Below, in pieces: positions 53,801 through 63,142 of a DNA stretch of 64,000 nt. The stretch's first letter is position 1. Each line of letters starts with the position of its first letter. The translations under genes were made by a program, and so were the position numbers. The notes beneath the pieces are model-generated. The model worked only from the letters and a program-made list of their open reading frames with translations. It had not been told where the DNA came from and made no database searches. Source of the stretch: Paenibacillus thiaminolyticus (GTDB lineage: Bacteria; Bacillota; Bacilli; Paenibacillales; Paenibacillaceae); NCBI RefSeq assembly GCF_007066085.1, contig NZ_CP041405.1, positions 186,001-250,000 of the forward strand, in the 5' to 3' direction.

Positions 53801-54251
53801 GTTTTTTCAGCCACTTAGCTGTGAGATGCAGGGGTGGGGCTTTCTCGCTGCAGCTAAAAAACGACTTATTGGGCAGCCCCTTCCACAATATCAGTTCATG
53901 ATGACTTCACCGCAGTTTGAGGGGGTGTTTTGTTTCCTGCAGCTTGGCTTCCTTCCCTCCGCGCTTCCGCCTCTTCTTTCACTACCCGCAGAAATTCGGG
54001 AACATCAGGCCACATCACTGAAAAAGTCGGCTTCGGCGCCATCAATTAGTTCAGCACACTGTTCCGCAAAGACAAGTACATGTCACCAGCCCCATGCCAC
54101 CGCGAGGTATGATGCGTCACATATCGTTCATAAATGTCCATTCTGTGAAAAATATGTGTCAAAAATCGTAACGATGGTGGTATAATAAAGGTAAAAGCTG
54201 CTAATGAGAGACCATCCGTAATCATCACTTTACAGAATGGAGCGGATCATT

Positions 54252-54704
54252 ATGCATTATCGAATTATGTATCCGACAAGGACGAAGGAAGTGCTTGTGG
54301 CAACCTTCCTGCTCAGTGCAGCCATGCTGCATGTCGCGTTGATGACCGAACAAACCGTGCCTGCGTTGTTCTTCCTGCAAATGGCTGCCTTGGCGGTGCT
54401 CATTGGATCGCTGTGTGCGGAAGTATGCGTGCGCATGAAGAAGCGAACGGCAGACATTCGGGCGGAATCGGATTCCATCACGATTCGGGGGACATTCATA
54501 CCGGCGGAGGAAGTAGCAGAGATCGTCGTGAAGGGGTATCGCCAAGCCGCTGTAGGCATCCGGCTGAAGGGGAAGAGCTCAATCCCTGGCTATTGCTGCT
54601 TCCGGTTCCCGGGAGGGGAGAACGGCGGCATGAGTGAATTGTCCCGTTGGGCCGAACGGCATGGCATCCCGGTGAAGCAGGGTTATTTCATGACCTGGCT
54701 GTAG
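54252..54704 (+). CDS. Small membrane protein, hypothetical
   Basis: ATG 54252 follows GGAGCGG; an in-frame ATG at 54237 lacks a ribosome site. 150 residues: two adjacent N-terminal helices (about 12-30 and 36-60), a basic turn (RMKKR), then an approximately 85-residue soluble domain with a PH-like feel (DSITIRGTFIPAEEVAEIVVKG). Such bPH-type membrane proteins are common and of unknown role. It is followed by a terminator. Confidence 0.65.
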   Translation: MHYRIMYPTRTKEVLVATFLLSAAMLHVALMTEQTVPALFFLQMAALAVLIGSLCAEVCVRMKKRTADIRAESDSITIRGTFIPAEEVAEIVVKGYRQAAVGIRLKGKSSIPGYCCFRFPGGENGGMSELSRWAERHGIPVKQGYFMTWL

Positions 54705-54747
54705 CTGTTTCTATTAGAATGTAAGCCCTTACTTGGCAGCGAAAGAG

Positions 54748-54780
54748 CATCGCGGCGTTGTGCTGCGATGTTTTATTTTG
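54748..54780 (+). terminator. Terminator
   Basis: CATCGCGGC and GCTGCGATG pair around 5 bases (one G-T pair), followed by TTTTATTTTG. Confidence 0.75.
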
Positions 54781-54902
54781 TCATTTTTCCAATCTCCTAT
54801 TATACTGAATGTACATTATGAACGGGAGTGTGATTAGCATGCGGCAAAGAACCCTATTGCGAAAGGAGAACACTATGAGAGAAGAAATGAGGATTTTTAT
54901 AA

Positions 54903-56879
54903 ATGAAAACAATCAATATTGGGATCGTCGCCCATGTCGACGCAGGCAAGACGAGCCTGACTGAACGATTATTGTATGAGACGAAGGTTATCCGGGAGCT
55001 TGGCGGGGTCGATTCGGGCAACACGCAGACAGACTCCCTGGAGCTGGAGAGAAGAAGAGGGATTACGATCAAGGCATCGGTCGTCTCTTTCGTCGTTAAC
55101 GAGGTTAAGATCAATTTGATCGATACACCCGGCCATGCCGACTTCATCGCCGAGGTGGAGCGGGCGTTCGGCGTGTTGGACGGAGCGGTTCTTGTCCTCT
55201 CCGCGGTAGAGGGCGTTCAGGCGCAGACGAAGCTGTTAATGGCGGTGCTCGAGAAGCTGGCCATTCCGGTTATCCTGTTCGTGAACAAAATTGATCGGAG
55301 CGGCGCGCAGCCTGAGGCGGTATGCAAGGCGATTCGCGAACGGCTGTCCCGCTGCGTTATTCCGCTCTATGGGACCGTGCAGGCGGGGACGAAGCAAGCT
55401 AATATTGTCAAAAAACAGTGCGGCAAGGAGAATCCGGACTTCTATGCGCAATGCATCGAGCTGGCGGCCGACCATGATGAACAGCTTCTCGCTTCCTATG
55501 TGTACGGCGGCGAGATAAGCGGATCCCGAATCGAGGAGACGATGACCCGTCTTATCCGGGAGGCACGCGTTTACCCGATTCTGGCCGGTTCGGCCATGAT
55601 CGGGATCGGCATCAACGAGCTGCTGGAAGCCATCGCCCGGTTCATCCCGGCACCGCAGCCGTGCGCCAATGCTCCATTATCCGGAGTCGTGTTCAAGATC
55701 GAACGGGCGCACTCCGGCGAGAAAATCGCCTATATCCGCGTCTTCAGCGGAAGCTTCGGCGTCAGACAGACGATTCATGTGAACCGGAAGCAGGCTGACG
55801 GACAGATTGAGGCCGCTTCCTATAAGGTTAAGCGGATCCAGCTCTTCGATCGCGGACGGACGGCTGACGCGACGAGCGCGGGAGCCGGCGAATTCTGCAA
55901 AGTGTGGGGCTTGAAGGAGGTCCGAATCGGGGATGTCATTGGAACCTGGTCGGAGCGGATTCGAGAGATTCACGTCGCCGCGCCGCAGATGGAATCGCGC
56001 ATCGAGGCGGTTCCGAAGAGCCGCGATCATACGCTGTATCAAGCCTTGATGAATATGGCGGAGGAAGATCCGCTTATCCATATCTGGCGGGATGAGCATC
56101 ACCAGGAGACCTATATTCGCTTGTTCGGCGAAGTGCAAAAAGAAGTGATCGAAACGACGCTCAAGGAAGCTTATCAGTTGGATGTTCGCTTCGCGGAGAC
56201 GAGGATTGTCTGTATCGAGAAGCCGCGAGGAACGGGGACGGCAGTGGAATTCATGGGGGCGGAAGGGAATCCGTTCTATGCCACGGTCGGCTTCCGGATC
56301 GATCCGGGCGAGCCTGGAAGCGGCGTAACCTACCGTCTGGAGGTGGAGCTGGGGTCGCTTCCGCTCGCATTCCACGCGGCGATTGAAGATACGGTATATG
56401 CCACGCTGCGCCAAGGCTTGTACGGTTGGGAAGTGACGGACATTGCCGTCACCTTGACCCATACCGGATATGCCAGCCCGGTTACGGTGGCCGGCGATTT
56501 CAGGAAGCTGGTGCCCTTGGTTCTGATGGAGGCGTTGTCCCGGGCCGGGATGGATGTATATGAGCCGATCCATGAATACGAGCTAACCGTCCCTGCCGGC
56601 AGCATCAGCTCCGCCATGCATCGCTTGGCCGGCCTGCAGGCGGTGATGAAGGAGCCGGTCATGTCCGCCGGCACCTGTCTGCTGACCGGAACGATTCCGG
56701 TCAAGACGACGGAGGCGTTCAAGCGCAGTCTCCATGCGCTTACGGAAGGAGAGGGCGTGTTCATTGCGCGGCCGTGCGGCTTCATCCGGATGGAATCGGG
56801 GTACCCGGTGCGGAAGCGGTCCGACTATAATCCGCTGAACCGCAAGGACTACCTGCTTCACGTCCTTCGCGCATACTAG
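54903..56879 (+). CDS. Tet(M)-like ribosomal-protection GTPase (EF-G paralogue)
   Basis: 658 residues, slightly longer than Tet(M) (639). GTPase motifs: G1 AHVDAGKTSL (9-18), switch RRRGITIK with G2 Thr, G3 DTPGHAD and G4 NKID. The order of EF-G domains II-V follows, but the sequence DSGNTQTDSLELERRRGITIKAS is that of the Tet family rather than of EF-G. By family it releases tetracycline from the ribosome. Divergent Tet-like GTPases in Bacillota do not always give resistance. A 29-base offset upstream frame with AAAGGAG (ATG 54874) overlaps its start, and may affect translation. Confidence 0.85.
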   Translation: MKTINIGIVAHVDAGKTSLTERLLYETKVIRELGGVDSGNTQTDSLELERRRGITIKASVVSFVVNEVKINLIDTPGHADFIAEVERAFGVLDGAVLVLSAVEGVQAQTKLLMAVLEKLAIPVILFVNKIDRSGAQPEAVCKAIRERLSRCVIPLYGTVQAGTKQANIVKKQCGKENPDFYAQCIELAADHDEQLLASYVYGGEISGSRIEETMTRLIREARVYPILAGSAMIGIGINELLEAIARFIPAPQPCANAPLSGVVFKIERAHSGEKIAYIRVFSGSFGVRQTIHVNRKQADGQIEAASYKVKRIQLFDRGRTADATSAGAGEFCKVWGLKEVRIGDVIGTWSERIREIHVAAPQMESRIEAVPKSRDHTLYQALMNMAEEDPLIHIWRDEHHQETYIRLFGEVQKEVIETTLKEAYQLDVRFAETRIVCIEKPRGTGTAVEFMGAEGNPFYATVGFRIDPGEPGSGVTYRLEVELGSLPLAFHAAIEDTVYATLRQGLYGWEVTDIAVTLTHTGYASPVTVAGDFRKLVPLVLMEALSRAGMDVYEPIHEYELTVPAGSISSAMHRLAGLQAVMKEPVMSAGTCLLTGTIPVKTTEAFKRSLHALTEGEGVFIARPCGFIRMESGYPVRKRSDYNPLNRKDYLLHVLRAY

Positions 56880-56899
56880 GCAGACACTGCACCATAAGA

Positions 56900-56930
56900 G
56901 AAGAGCCCCGGGCAGTTCCGGGGCTCTTCG
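56900..56930. terminator. Bidirectional terminator
   Basis: GAAGAGCCCCGG and CCGGGGCTCTTC form a perfect 12-bp stem with a 6-base loop between convergent genes. Confidence 0.8.
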
Positions 56931-56953
56931 TTGTGGGCAAGGTTATGGTAAGG

Positions 56954-57415
56954 TTATGGGCAGCATCGGGCCCCTTCGCCGGATTCAAGCATTGCCTTCA
57001 GGCTGGCCAGCATCTGCAGCCAAGCCTCGATATGCCACTGCCGCGCCTGATTCCATGCTTCCGTGTCCATCCAGCCGCTGTGCTCCAGCCGGACCGCGGT
57101 GCCCCGATTCGCCGGCTCCAGCGTGACCTTCACCAGCGTCAACTGCTCCTGCCGATTCATCGTATCGGCGAACGGATCGGGTCCCTTCCATTGGAACGTG
57201 AACGAACGCGGCTCGTCATAGCGGATGATTTTGCAGCCGATCGTGCTCATGCTGTCTTTGCGATCCGGATTGAAGAACAGCTCGAATTTGCCTCCGCTCT
57301 TCGGTTCAATGTCGGCAGCGGAAGCGAACCAGAGCGTAATGCGATCGGATTGGGTCCACGCGTTCCATACGCGCTCCGGTTCGGCTTCAATCCAGATTTC
57401 CTCGGTAATCGTCAT
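56954..57415 (-). CDS. SRPBCC/AHSA1-domain protein
   Basis: 153 residues with the START-like pattern IWIEAEPERVWNAWT at the start, WFASAADIEPKSGGKFEL (about 29-46), and a C-terminal long helix WHIEAWLQMLASLKAML. AHSA1-type proteins bind hydrophobic ligands, and many act as stress-linked regulators. It is part of a minus-strand run with a VOC-family gene 43 bases upstream, a common pairing in Paenibacillus. Confidence 0.88.
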   Translation of the reverse strand: MTITEEIWIEAEPERVWNAWTQSDRITLWFASAADIEPKSGGKFELFFNPDRKDSMSTIGCKIIRYDEPRSFTFQWKGPDPFADTMNRQEQLTLVKVTLEPANRGTAVRLEHSGWMDTEAWNQARQWHIEAWLQMLASLKAMLESGEGARCCP

Positions 57416-57458
57416 CTATTGAGGTCCCCTTCCCGAATGGCAGCAGTCCGGTTGCGCA

Positions 57459-57836
57459 TCATTGTCCAGACGGCTGCTTGCTGAATTCCAACAACTCGAT
57501 GACATTCCCGAACGGATCACGGAACGCGTTGTAGGCTCCCGGCGGGCATGGCTGCGGCGTATCGTAGATGGTCTCGATCCCTTGGGCTGCGAGCTCGGCG
57601 ATGGTGCCGGCCAGGTTGTCCGTCTCCAAGCCGAGCACGACTTGGGCCTGCTGCGGGTAATCTGTCCGGGCCGGCTGTTCAACCTGGTACAGCACGATCG
57701 GGATGTTTTTATGCTTCAAGCTGACCGTATTCGCATCGTACTCCCGCGATACCTCGAACCCCAATTTGCCACAGTAGAACTGCTTCGCCAGCTCCAGGTC
57801 GGATACATAAATTGAAATGACACATAGCTTAGGCAT
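57459..57836 (-). CDS. VOC-superfamily (glyoxalase/bleomycin-resistance-type) protein
   Basis: 125 residues with two beta-alpha-beta-beta-beta modules: VISIYVSDLELAKQFYCGKLGF and the second ending GAYNAFRDPFGNVIELLEF, with metal-binding Glu near the end. Members are dioxygenases, lyases or binding proteins; the substrate is unknown. It is probably co-transcribed with the SRPBCC gene. Confidence 0.9.
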   Translation of the reverse strand: MPKLCVISIYVSDLELAKQFYCGKLGFEVSREYDANTVSLKHKNIPIVLYQVEQPARTDYPQQAQVVLGLETDNLAGTIAELAAQGIETIYDTPQPCPPGAYNAFRDPFGNVIELLEFSKQPSGQ

Positions 57837-57907
57837 TTTGCTCCCCCTTATCTGGTCACTGATTGTACCGTTTCCATTATATCGGGGAGCGCTGCCGGGA
57901 AATTCTT

Positions 57908-58753
57908 CTACTTTGCGGTGTTGCTCTCCTTGTTCTTCTCGAAGAGGAGCTGCGGCAGGCTGATGACAATCGGCGGATCGTAGGGCAGCGGGTCCCGCAG
58001 TTGAATCGCAATTCCCAACTCTGTCTGATCATTTACCTCGATGGCAGAAGGATATTTGCCGCGGATGGCGCGATCCAGCACGAAATAATCCTTCGGGCGA
58101 AGACTCCACGGGATGCCGGCCGCGAGCGCGTGATATGTCCCTGAAGGCACATCCGCGAACGCGCACGTCAGCTTCCCTCCTGCGAGCGCGGTCCCGGCAA
58201 TCGGCCGCTGATCCGGGATCGGACGAGGGAACAGGCCGACGAAGATCAAGCCGCGGAAGGAGGCTGGTGCTTCAATCCGGCACGTAATCTGCGGAGCCGC
58301 CTCCTTCCCGGGAACGGGAAGCGACAATTCGCGTTCCTTGAATTGATTCATATACGCCGTTAACGCGGCGGAACCAATTCGGAAAGCCCGCGGCGGCACG
58401 CCGACTTGCTGCTTGAACCGCGTGTTGAAGGACCCGGCGCTGCGGAATCCGATCGACAGCAGCACTTTGACGAGGAGCGACGGCGCCTGAAGCAGCGCCG
58501 ATTTCCCGGATTCCATCCGTAGGGCGGACAGATAGTGGCGCGGGGAGATGCCGGTCACGCTCTTGAATATTCGCGTAAAATGATACGGACTGTATCCCAC
58601 ATGAGCAGCCATTTGTTCGGACGTGATATCGTCCTCCAGATGACTTTTCATATACAGAATGGCTTGTTCCGCCGCGACAATATGCTCGTCCTTCATCATC
58701 TGAATCCGCATTCCTTGCCCTTCCTGGGGTGTGAGCTCGCGCTTCGCGTTCAT
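57908..58753 (-). CDS. AraC-family regulator with C-terminal effector domain
   Basis: 281 residues; the real start could be the Met at residue 15. Two HTHs are at the N-terminal side (ITSEQMAAHVGYSPYHFTRIFK and VLLSIGFRSAGSFNTRFKQQVG, about 43-125). The C-terminal 145 residues form a mostly beta domain (GLIFVGLFPRPIP, GTYHALAAGIPWS) of the kind that follows HTHs in Rob/GyrI-like regulators, though the match is loose. It may control the VOC and SRPBCC genes just downstream. Confidence 0.85.
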   Translation of the reverse strand: MNAKRELTPQEGQGMRIQMMKDEHIVAAEQAILYMKSHLEDDITSEQMAAHVGYSPYHFTRIFKSVTGISPRHYLSALRMESGKSALLQAPSLLVKVLLSIGFRSAGSFNTRFKQQVGVPPRAFRIGSAALTAYMNQFKERELSLPVPGKEAAPQITCRIEAPASFRGLIFVGLFPRPIPDQRPIAGTALAGGKLTCAFADVPSGTYHALAAGIPWSLRPKDYFVLDRAIRGKYPSAIEVNDQTELGIAIQLRDPLPYDPPIVISLPQLLFEKNKESNTAK

Positions 58754-58776
58754 CGGACGTCAGCCTCCTTGGTCTT

Positions 58777-59766
58777 TTACTCTATGGTTAAGCCAATATT
58801 ACCAAATTGCTCGGCCAGCCGCATCCGCTCGAAGGCTTGAACTGTATCTTGCAGCGGGTATACGCGGTCGACAACCGGCCGGATGGAATGGCGCTCGATG
58901 AAATTCAGCATGTCTTCGAACTCCTGGCGGCTTCCCATAGACGTTCCGATAATGCTGATCTGCGGGAAAAAGATCGCTCGCACCGGAATCTCCATCCTGT
59001 CGCCCGAGCTTGCGCCGAACGTGACGATGCGGCCATTCGGCTTGATGACTTCGAAATATTGCCCGAATGTCGCCGGTCCGATGCTGTCGAGGATCAGATC
59101 GGCCGCTTCTCCGCCGATCTCGTCCTTCCATTCACACTGGCTGTCGAAGGCCTGATGCGAACCAAGCTCCAGCGCCCTGAGCCGTTTCTCCTCACTCCGT
59201 GACGTGACGGTTACTCTTGCTCCGGCCGCCACAGCCATGAGCAGGGCATAGGTGGCGACCCCGCCGCCGATTCCCGGAATGACGACATGCTCACCGGGCC
59301 GAAGCCGTCCTCTCGTGAACAAAGCCCGGTAAGCCGTCAGGGCGGACAAGGGGAGCACGCCCGCCTCTTCCCAGGTCAGAAATGCCGGCTTCGGGAAGGC
59401 GTTGCGGGCGGGAACGATGATGCTCTCCGTGAAGGTCCCGTCCGATGGACCGCCGACGATGGCGGGAAGGGCAGGGACGATCTCCGGCGTCTCCCAGTCG
59501 AGGCAAGGATGAATGATGACCTCGCTGCCCACAAGGCCGGGAGGTACCTCTTCCCCCACGGCTTCAATCGTCCCGGCGCCGTCCGAGCCGAGAACCAATG
59601 GCGGATCTTGGGGCGTTCGGCCGGCCATCAGGAACAGATCGCGGTGATTGAGGCCCGCGGCCCGCAGCCGCACCTTCACTTCCCCTGCCCCTGGCTGCTT
59701 CGCAGCCATTTCCTTATATGACAAGCCTTCTAGACCACTCTGGCCTGCGTGCACAATTGCTTTCAC
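58777..59766 (-). CDS. Zinc-type alcohol dehydrogenase/quinone oxidoreductase (MDR)
   Basis: 329 residues of the medium-chain dehydrogenase/reductase family. N-terminal GroES-like domain with LNHRDLFLMAGR and LGSDGAGTIEAVG, then a Rossmann NADPH domain with GIGGGVATYALLMAVAAGA. Structural zinc Cys residues are absent, which points to the quinone-oxidoreductase branch. It is divergent from a LysR gene whose start lies about 130 bases away, so control by that regulator is likely. Confidence 0.9.
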   Translation of the reverse strand: MKAIVHAGQSGLEGLSYKEMAAKQPGAGEVKVRLRAAGLNHRDLFLMAGRTPQDPPLVLGSDGAGTIEAVGEEVPPGLVGSEVIIHPCLDWETPEIVPALPAIVGGPSDGTFTESIIVPARNAFPKPAFLTWEEAGVLPLSALTAYRALFTRGRLRPGEHVVIPGIGGGVATYALLMAVAAGARVTVTSRSEEKRLRALELGSHQAFDSQCEWKDEIGGEAADLILDSIGPATFGQYFEVIKPNGRIVTFGASSGDRMEIPVRAIFFPQISIIGTSMGSRQEFEDMLNFIERHSIRPVVDRVYPLQDTVQAFERMRLAEQFGNIGLTIE

Positions 59767-59898
59767 ATGAATTCCTCCTTATCCCAATCGGTTAATACGA
59801 TGGCTAGGTCTGAGTGTACACAACGGAGATCATCAAGTAAAATGAACAAAAACGAAGGTGAGTATCATAAACTTTTATACCAAGCAGGTGACATCGTA

Positions 59899-60762
59899 GT
59901 GGAAAGCGGAGATTTGAAAATATTTCAGGCCGTGGCCCGGAAAGGCAGTATCACCAAGGCGGCACAAGCGTTGAATTACGTCCAGTCCAATGTGACCACC
60001 CGGATTCAGCAGCTGGAGGCTGAATTGAAGACCCCGCTGTTCCGCCGCTCCAATCGGGGGATGACGCTCACTCCCGCAGGCGAGAATCTGCTGGAGTATG
60101 CGGAGCGGATCTTGAGCTTGCTCGACGAGGCGGAGAAGTCGGCGCGCTACTCGGAGCATCCATCCGGACCGCTTCGCATCGGTTCCATCGAGACGGCGGC
60201 CGTTACGCATCTGACGCCGCTCCTGAAGTCCTACGGTCTCCAATATCCCGACGTACAGCTGTCGCTCCAGACCGGGGAGACGCACCGCCTGACGCGGCAA
60301 GTGCTGAACGACGAGTTGGACGGCGCCTTCATTTATGGTCCGGTAGAGCATCCCGATATCGAACATGTCGCCGCGTTCCGGGATGAGCTGGTGCTTATCT
60401 CCGAGCCGGGAACGGGCAGTCTGGAGGAATGCCTGGCGAAGCCGATGCTGTTCTTCGATGTCGGATGCTCTCATCGCGCCCGCGCCGAGCGCTTCCTGAG
60501 CGAATCCGGCCATCCTTCCGGCCCGGTCATGGAATTCGGCACCTTCGAGGTGATTCTTCGCGGCGTATCCGAGGGGCTCGGCGTGTCCATGCTGCCGAAG
60601 TCATCGATCGCCGAGGCGGCGGAAGCCGGCCGGATCGCAACGCATCGCCTGCCGCACGGGTACCGCGATCTGCATATCTGGTTCGTGCATCGGCAGGAGC
60701 CGGTCTGCTCCAGCGCTGTGACCGCATTCATCGCATTGCTGGATGCCGAACCTGCAACGTAA
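59899..60762 (+). CDS. LysR-family transcription regulator
   Basis: The start is placed at GTG 59899, seven bases after AGGTGA, so that residues 1-60 are the LysR HTH (SGDLKIFQAVARKGSITKAA). 287 residues. The rest is the periplasmic-binding-like effector domain (GPLRIGSIETAAVTHLTPLL). The longer upstream frame from 59749 overlaps the divergent gene and is not supported. The likely target is the divergent oxidoreductase. Confidence 0.9.
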   Translation: MESGDLKIFQAVARKGSITKAAQALNYVQSNVTTRIQQLEAELKTPLFRRSNRGMTLTPAGENLLEYAERILSLLDEAEKSARYSEHPSGPLRIGSIETAAVTHLTPLLKSYGLQYPDVQLSLQTGETHRLTRQVLNDELDGAFIYGPVEHPDIEHVAAFRDELVLISEPGTGSLEECLAKPMLFFDVGCSHRARAERFLSESGHPSGPVMEFGTFEVILRGVSEGLGVSMLPKSSIAEAAEAGRIATHRLPHGYRDLHIWFVHRQEPVCSSAVTAFIALLDAEPAT

Positions 60763-60849
60763 TTCGAAGGAGGTTCAATTAGAGCCAGATGCCGGGATAA
60801 CCAAGCGGGAACGGGCAGGTCTATTTATCGGAGAAAAGAGGGGCGGTCC

Positions 60850-61971
60850 ATGGTTGAACCATTCCATAGCAAGCCGGCATTGACGCCAGCGCAGGCACAA
60901 GCCATACAGCATGTCCAGGCGTCCGCCAGCCTGGTACGGCAGCACGCATGCGAGCGCATCGAACGGCATTTGACGCGAGCGGGCTTCCCGTCCGCCACAT
61001 TGCACGACATTCTTGCCGCCGTGCGCGAATCGGTCCGGGTGACGGTCAATTTCCACCCGGACCGGCTGCTTGCCGGCGGCTCGCTCGTCGTGGACGGTCT
61101 GCTGCGGGACGGGGTGTACCGCAGCCAGTTCGAGACGGGCGTGACGAGCGCCAGCCCGACGGCTTACCCCGGCGGGGACCGCGACCGCTGGGAGCGAAGG
61201 CTGTTCGGCGGCGCTTATCATCAGGCCGGGCTAGCACACCGGGAGCGCCCGAAATACGGGGCGCTGAACCTGTTGCAGCACCCCGAAGGGGGCGCGCCGA
61301 GTTTCGGCTCCTGCCATGTGGTGCTGCGCAGCTCTATGCTGGCCCGATGCACATATACGCTCGGGGACAGCTATTCCGAGCCGGAGCATAGCGGCACGAT
61401 CGATGTCTTCGAGCCGCTGCTCGCGGAGCTGCTGGACGAGGCAGCGGCCGCAGGCTCCGCGCCGGGCCGGGATGCCGGCGGCAGTGCCGCGCTTCTTCGC
61501 CGTCTCCTCGCATCCGGCGAAGAAGCACCCTCCAGCATCCGCAGGGATCTGGACCAATATATCGAGGCTCAGATTCACGGTGATGTCGCGCTGGCCTCGG
61601 ATGTGGAGGCGATCGTGGCCGATCCGTCCTTCCGCGGGACGCGAATCGGCGAGCGGCTTGCTGCTCTCGCCTCCAGGTATCATGTAGCGCTGCACTGGCA
61701 TCATGGGTTCCAGCTCGCCGCCTCCGATGTGCCGGATGACTTCCGGGGATCGAAGATGCCGCCGTTGGCGCGCCGGGTCGTACGGGATTTCGCCACCGTC
61801 CCGGGGCACTTGGATGCGCACGCGATCGGGGATGCGGCCCGTTCGCTTGCCCGTCATCCCGAGCTCTGGGCCGATTGGGGCACGCCGGGGGAGACATGGC
61901 AGCATCTCAAGCAGCTGTGGCATGTTCTCGCGCGTTTCGGCCATCCTTATCAAGGTCATGGGAAATTGTAA
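60850..61971 (+). CDS. DUF3626-type hypothetical protein
   Basis: 373 residues, GC-rich, soluble. Diagnostic stretches are VRVTVNFHPDRLLAGGSLVVDGLL (about 60-83), YRSQFETGVTSASPTAYPGGDRD, and RPKYGALNLLQHPEGGAPSFGSC, which match the DUF3626 family of unknown function. The pattern has some likeness to ADP-ribosyltransferase-like folds (phrases with YRSQFETG), but catalytic residues cannot be named. ATG 60850 has AAGAGGGG upstream. Confidence 0.8.
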   Translation: MVEPFHSKPALTPAQAQAIQHVQASASLVRQHACERIERHLTRAGFPSATLHDILAAVRESVRVTVNFHPDRLLAGGSLVVDGLLRDGVYRSQFETGVTSASPTAYPGGDRDRWERRLFGGAYHQAGLAHRERPKYGALNLLQHPEGGAPSFGSCHVVLRSSMLARCTYTLGDSYSEPEHSGTIDVFEPLLAELLDEAAAAGSAPGRDAGGSAALLRRLLASGEEAPSSIRRDLDQYIEAQIHGDVALASDVEAIVADPSFRGTRIGERLAALASRYHVALHWHHGFQLAASDVPDDFRGSKMPPLARRVVRDFATVPGHLDAHAIGDAARSLARHPELWADWGTPGETWQHLKQLWHVLARFGHPYQGHGKL

Positions 61972-62025
61972 CTTGACCGCCAGCCAATAGTTTATATACA
62001 ATCGGCTGGAGGAGTGATATGTATA

Positions 62026-62547
62026 TTGTTGGTAAATCTGAATCGTCATATGTTGGAACGGCTCGATGATTGGGCGCTCGCATCCGTGTGCTATGAACCA
62101 TTGATCCTGGCATACAAGGCAGCGTCGGCCCAAGGGGGAGACGGGCGCCAGCTCTTCTCCGAGATGACTGCGGCGCAGCAAGCGTTGTTCATCTTCCGGG
62201 TGTACCATGATCATGTCCGCCATTCGGCTGAAGAGCTGTACTGGTGGAGCGCTTATTTCATGGCGGAATCCGGACGGTGGGCCGCGTTGATTGGCAGTCT
62301 GCGTCAGTCGGATGACCGGCATCTGCTTCCGCTGCTGCAGGAGATTGACATCCTTCTGACGGAGCGTCAGCATCCGCGCCCTCTGGATCAGTTCGAAGTA
62401 TCCCGGCACGATCTGGAGGATGACGAAGAACTCAGCTCCCTGTTCGGCCTGCTGTATGGCAGGTATGAGGCGGCAGCTTCGTACACGGTAGCGCGAATCG
62501 CCGGGCAGATCCGTCTTCATCCAGAACAATACGGCTTAACTAGTTGA
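62026..62547 (+). CDS. Hypothetical protein
   Basis: The start is uncertain: GTG 62014 sits on the ribosome site GGAGGAG, so I use TTG 62026 (an alternative is ATG 62050). About 173 residues, all helical, with DWALASVCYEPLILAYKAA and YHDHVRHSAEELYWWSAYFMAE. No family is named with confidence. A terminator follows at 62606. Confidence 0.65.
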   Translation: MLVNLNRHMLERLDDWALASVCYEPLILAYKAASAQGGDGRQLFSEMTAAQQALFIFRVYHDHVRHSAEELYWWSAYFMAESGRWAALIGSLRQSDDRHLLPLLQEIDILLTERQHPRPLDQFEVSRHDLEDDEELSSLFGLLYGRYEAAASYTVARIAGQIRLHPEQYGLTS

Positions 62548-62605
62548 CGGGGACGATTCGTGTTCATGACAGGAAGGCAATACCCCGCTGTCGGGCCGGT
62601 GGAGT

Positions 62606-62631
62606 GCGGCTGGCGACAGCCGCTTTTTTTA
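62606..62631 (+). terminator. Terminator
   Basis: GCGGCTG-GCGA-CAGCCGC followed by TTTTTTT. Confidence 0.85.
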
Positions 62632-62704
62632 TAACCGAGGGCTATATACTTACCGGAAAATTACTCACGGCCCGGCATTATGAATCGCAGGGAGGGGAGC
62701 TTTC

Positions 62705-63126
62705 ATGATGACCATGCCAACGCATATTGAAGCTGTAGGTGGTATTGTAGAGAATGAGCAAGGACATATTTTGGTAGTGAAGGCGAAGCATGATGGTTGG
62801 GTCTTTCCCGGCGGGCAAGTCGAGGCCGGCGAAAATCTGATCGGCGTGTACTCCAACACGGGAACCTATAAGTGGCATGATGGGTAACCGATGTTCCCGC
62901 CAAGCTCATGCTCGACTATGCCTGCAGGGCTGTAGGCGGACAATTGAGCACATCGGAAGAGACATCCGATGTCCGCTGGGTTGCGAAGGAGCATGTGCTC
63001 GACGTGATTGCGGCGCCCGCTATCCGCATTTGCTATCAAGCTTATGTGGATGCGGATGTCCGCATCAATTATATGGAATATGTGACGAAGCCAGAGTTCG
63101 AACTGAAGCTGGCACGAACGATATAG
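62705..63126 (+). pseudogene. Broken Nudix hydrolase
   Basis: The N-terminal part is intact (HIEAVGGIVENEQGHILVV, then WVFPGGQVEAGENLI). The Nudix helix REx2EExG that should follow is missing, deleted in frame, and the sequence jumps to GVYSNTGTYKWHDG. A one-base loss then gives a stop at 62885-62887. The rest reads on in another frame (DVPAKLMLDYACRAVGG to KPEFELKLARTI, stop 63126). Without the catalytic Glu residues it cannot be active. Confidence 0.85.
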
Positions 63127-63142
63127 GAAGGAGGAATTGAAC

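Noticed and set aside
55677-56573. Minus-strand frame of 298 codons
   Set aside because: It is antisense to the Tet(M)-like gene and rich in His, Arg and Pro, typical of a shadow frame.
61231-62529. Long minus-strand frame of 432 codons
   Set aside because: It is antisense to two well-supported plus-strand genes in GC-rich sequence, where long shadow frames are common. No motif.
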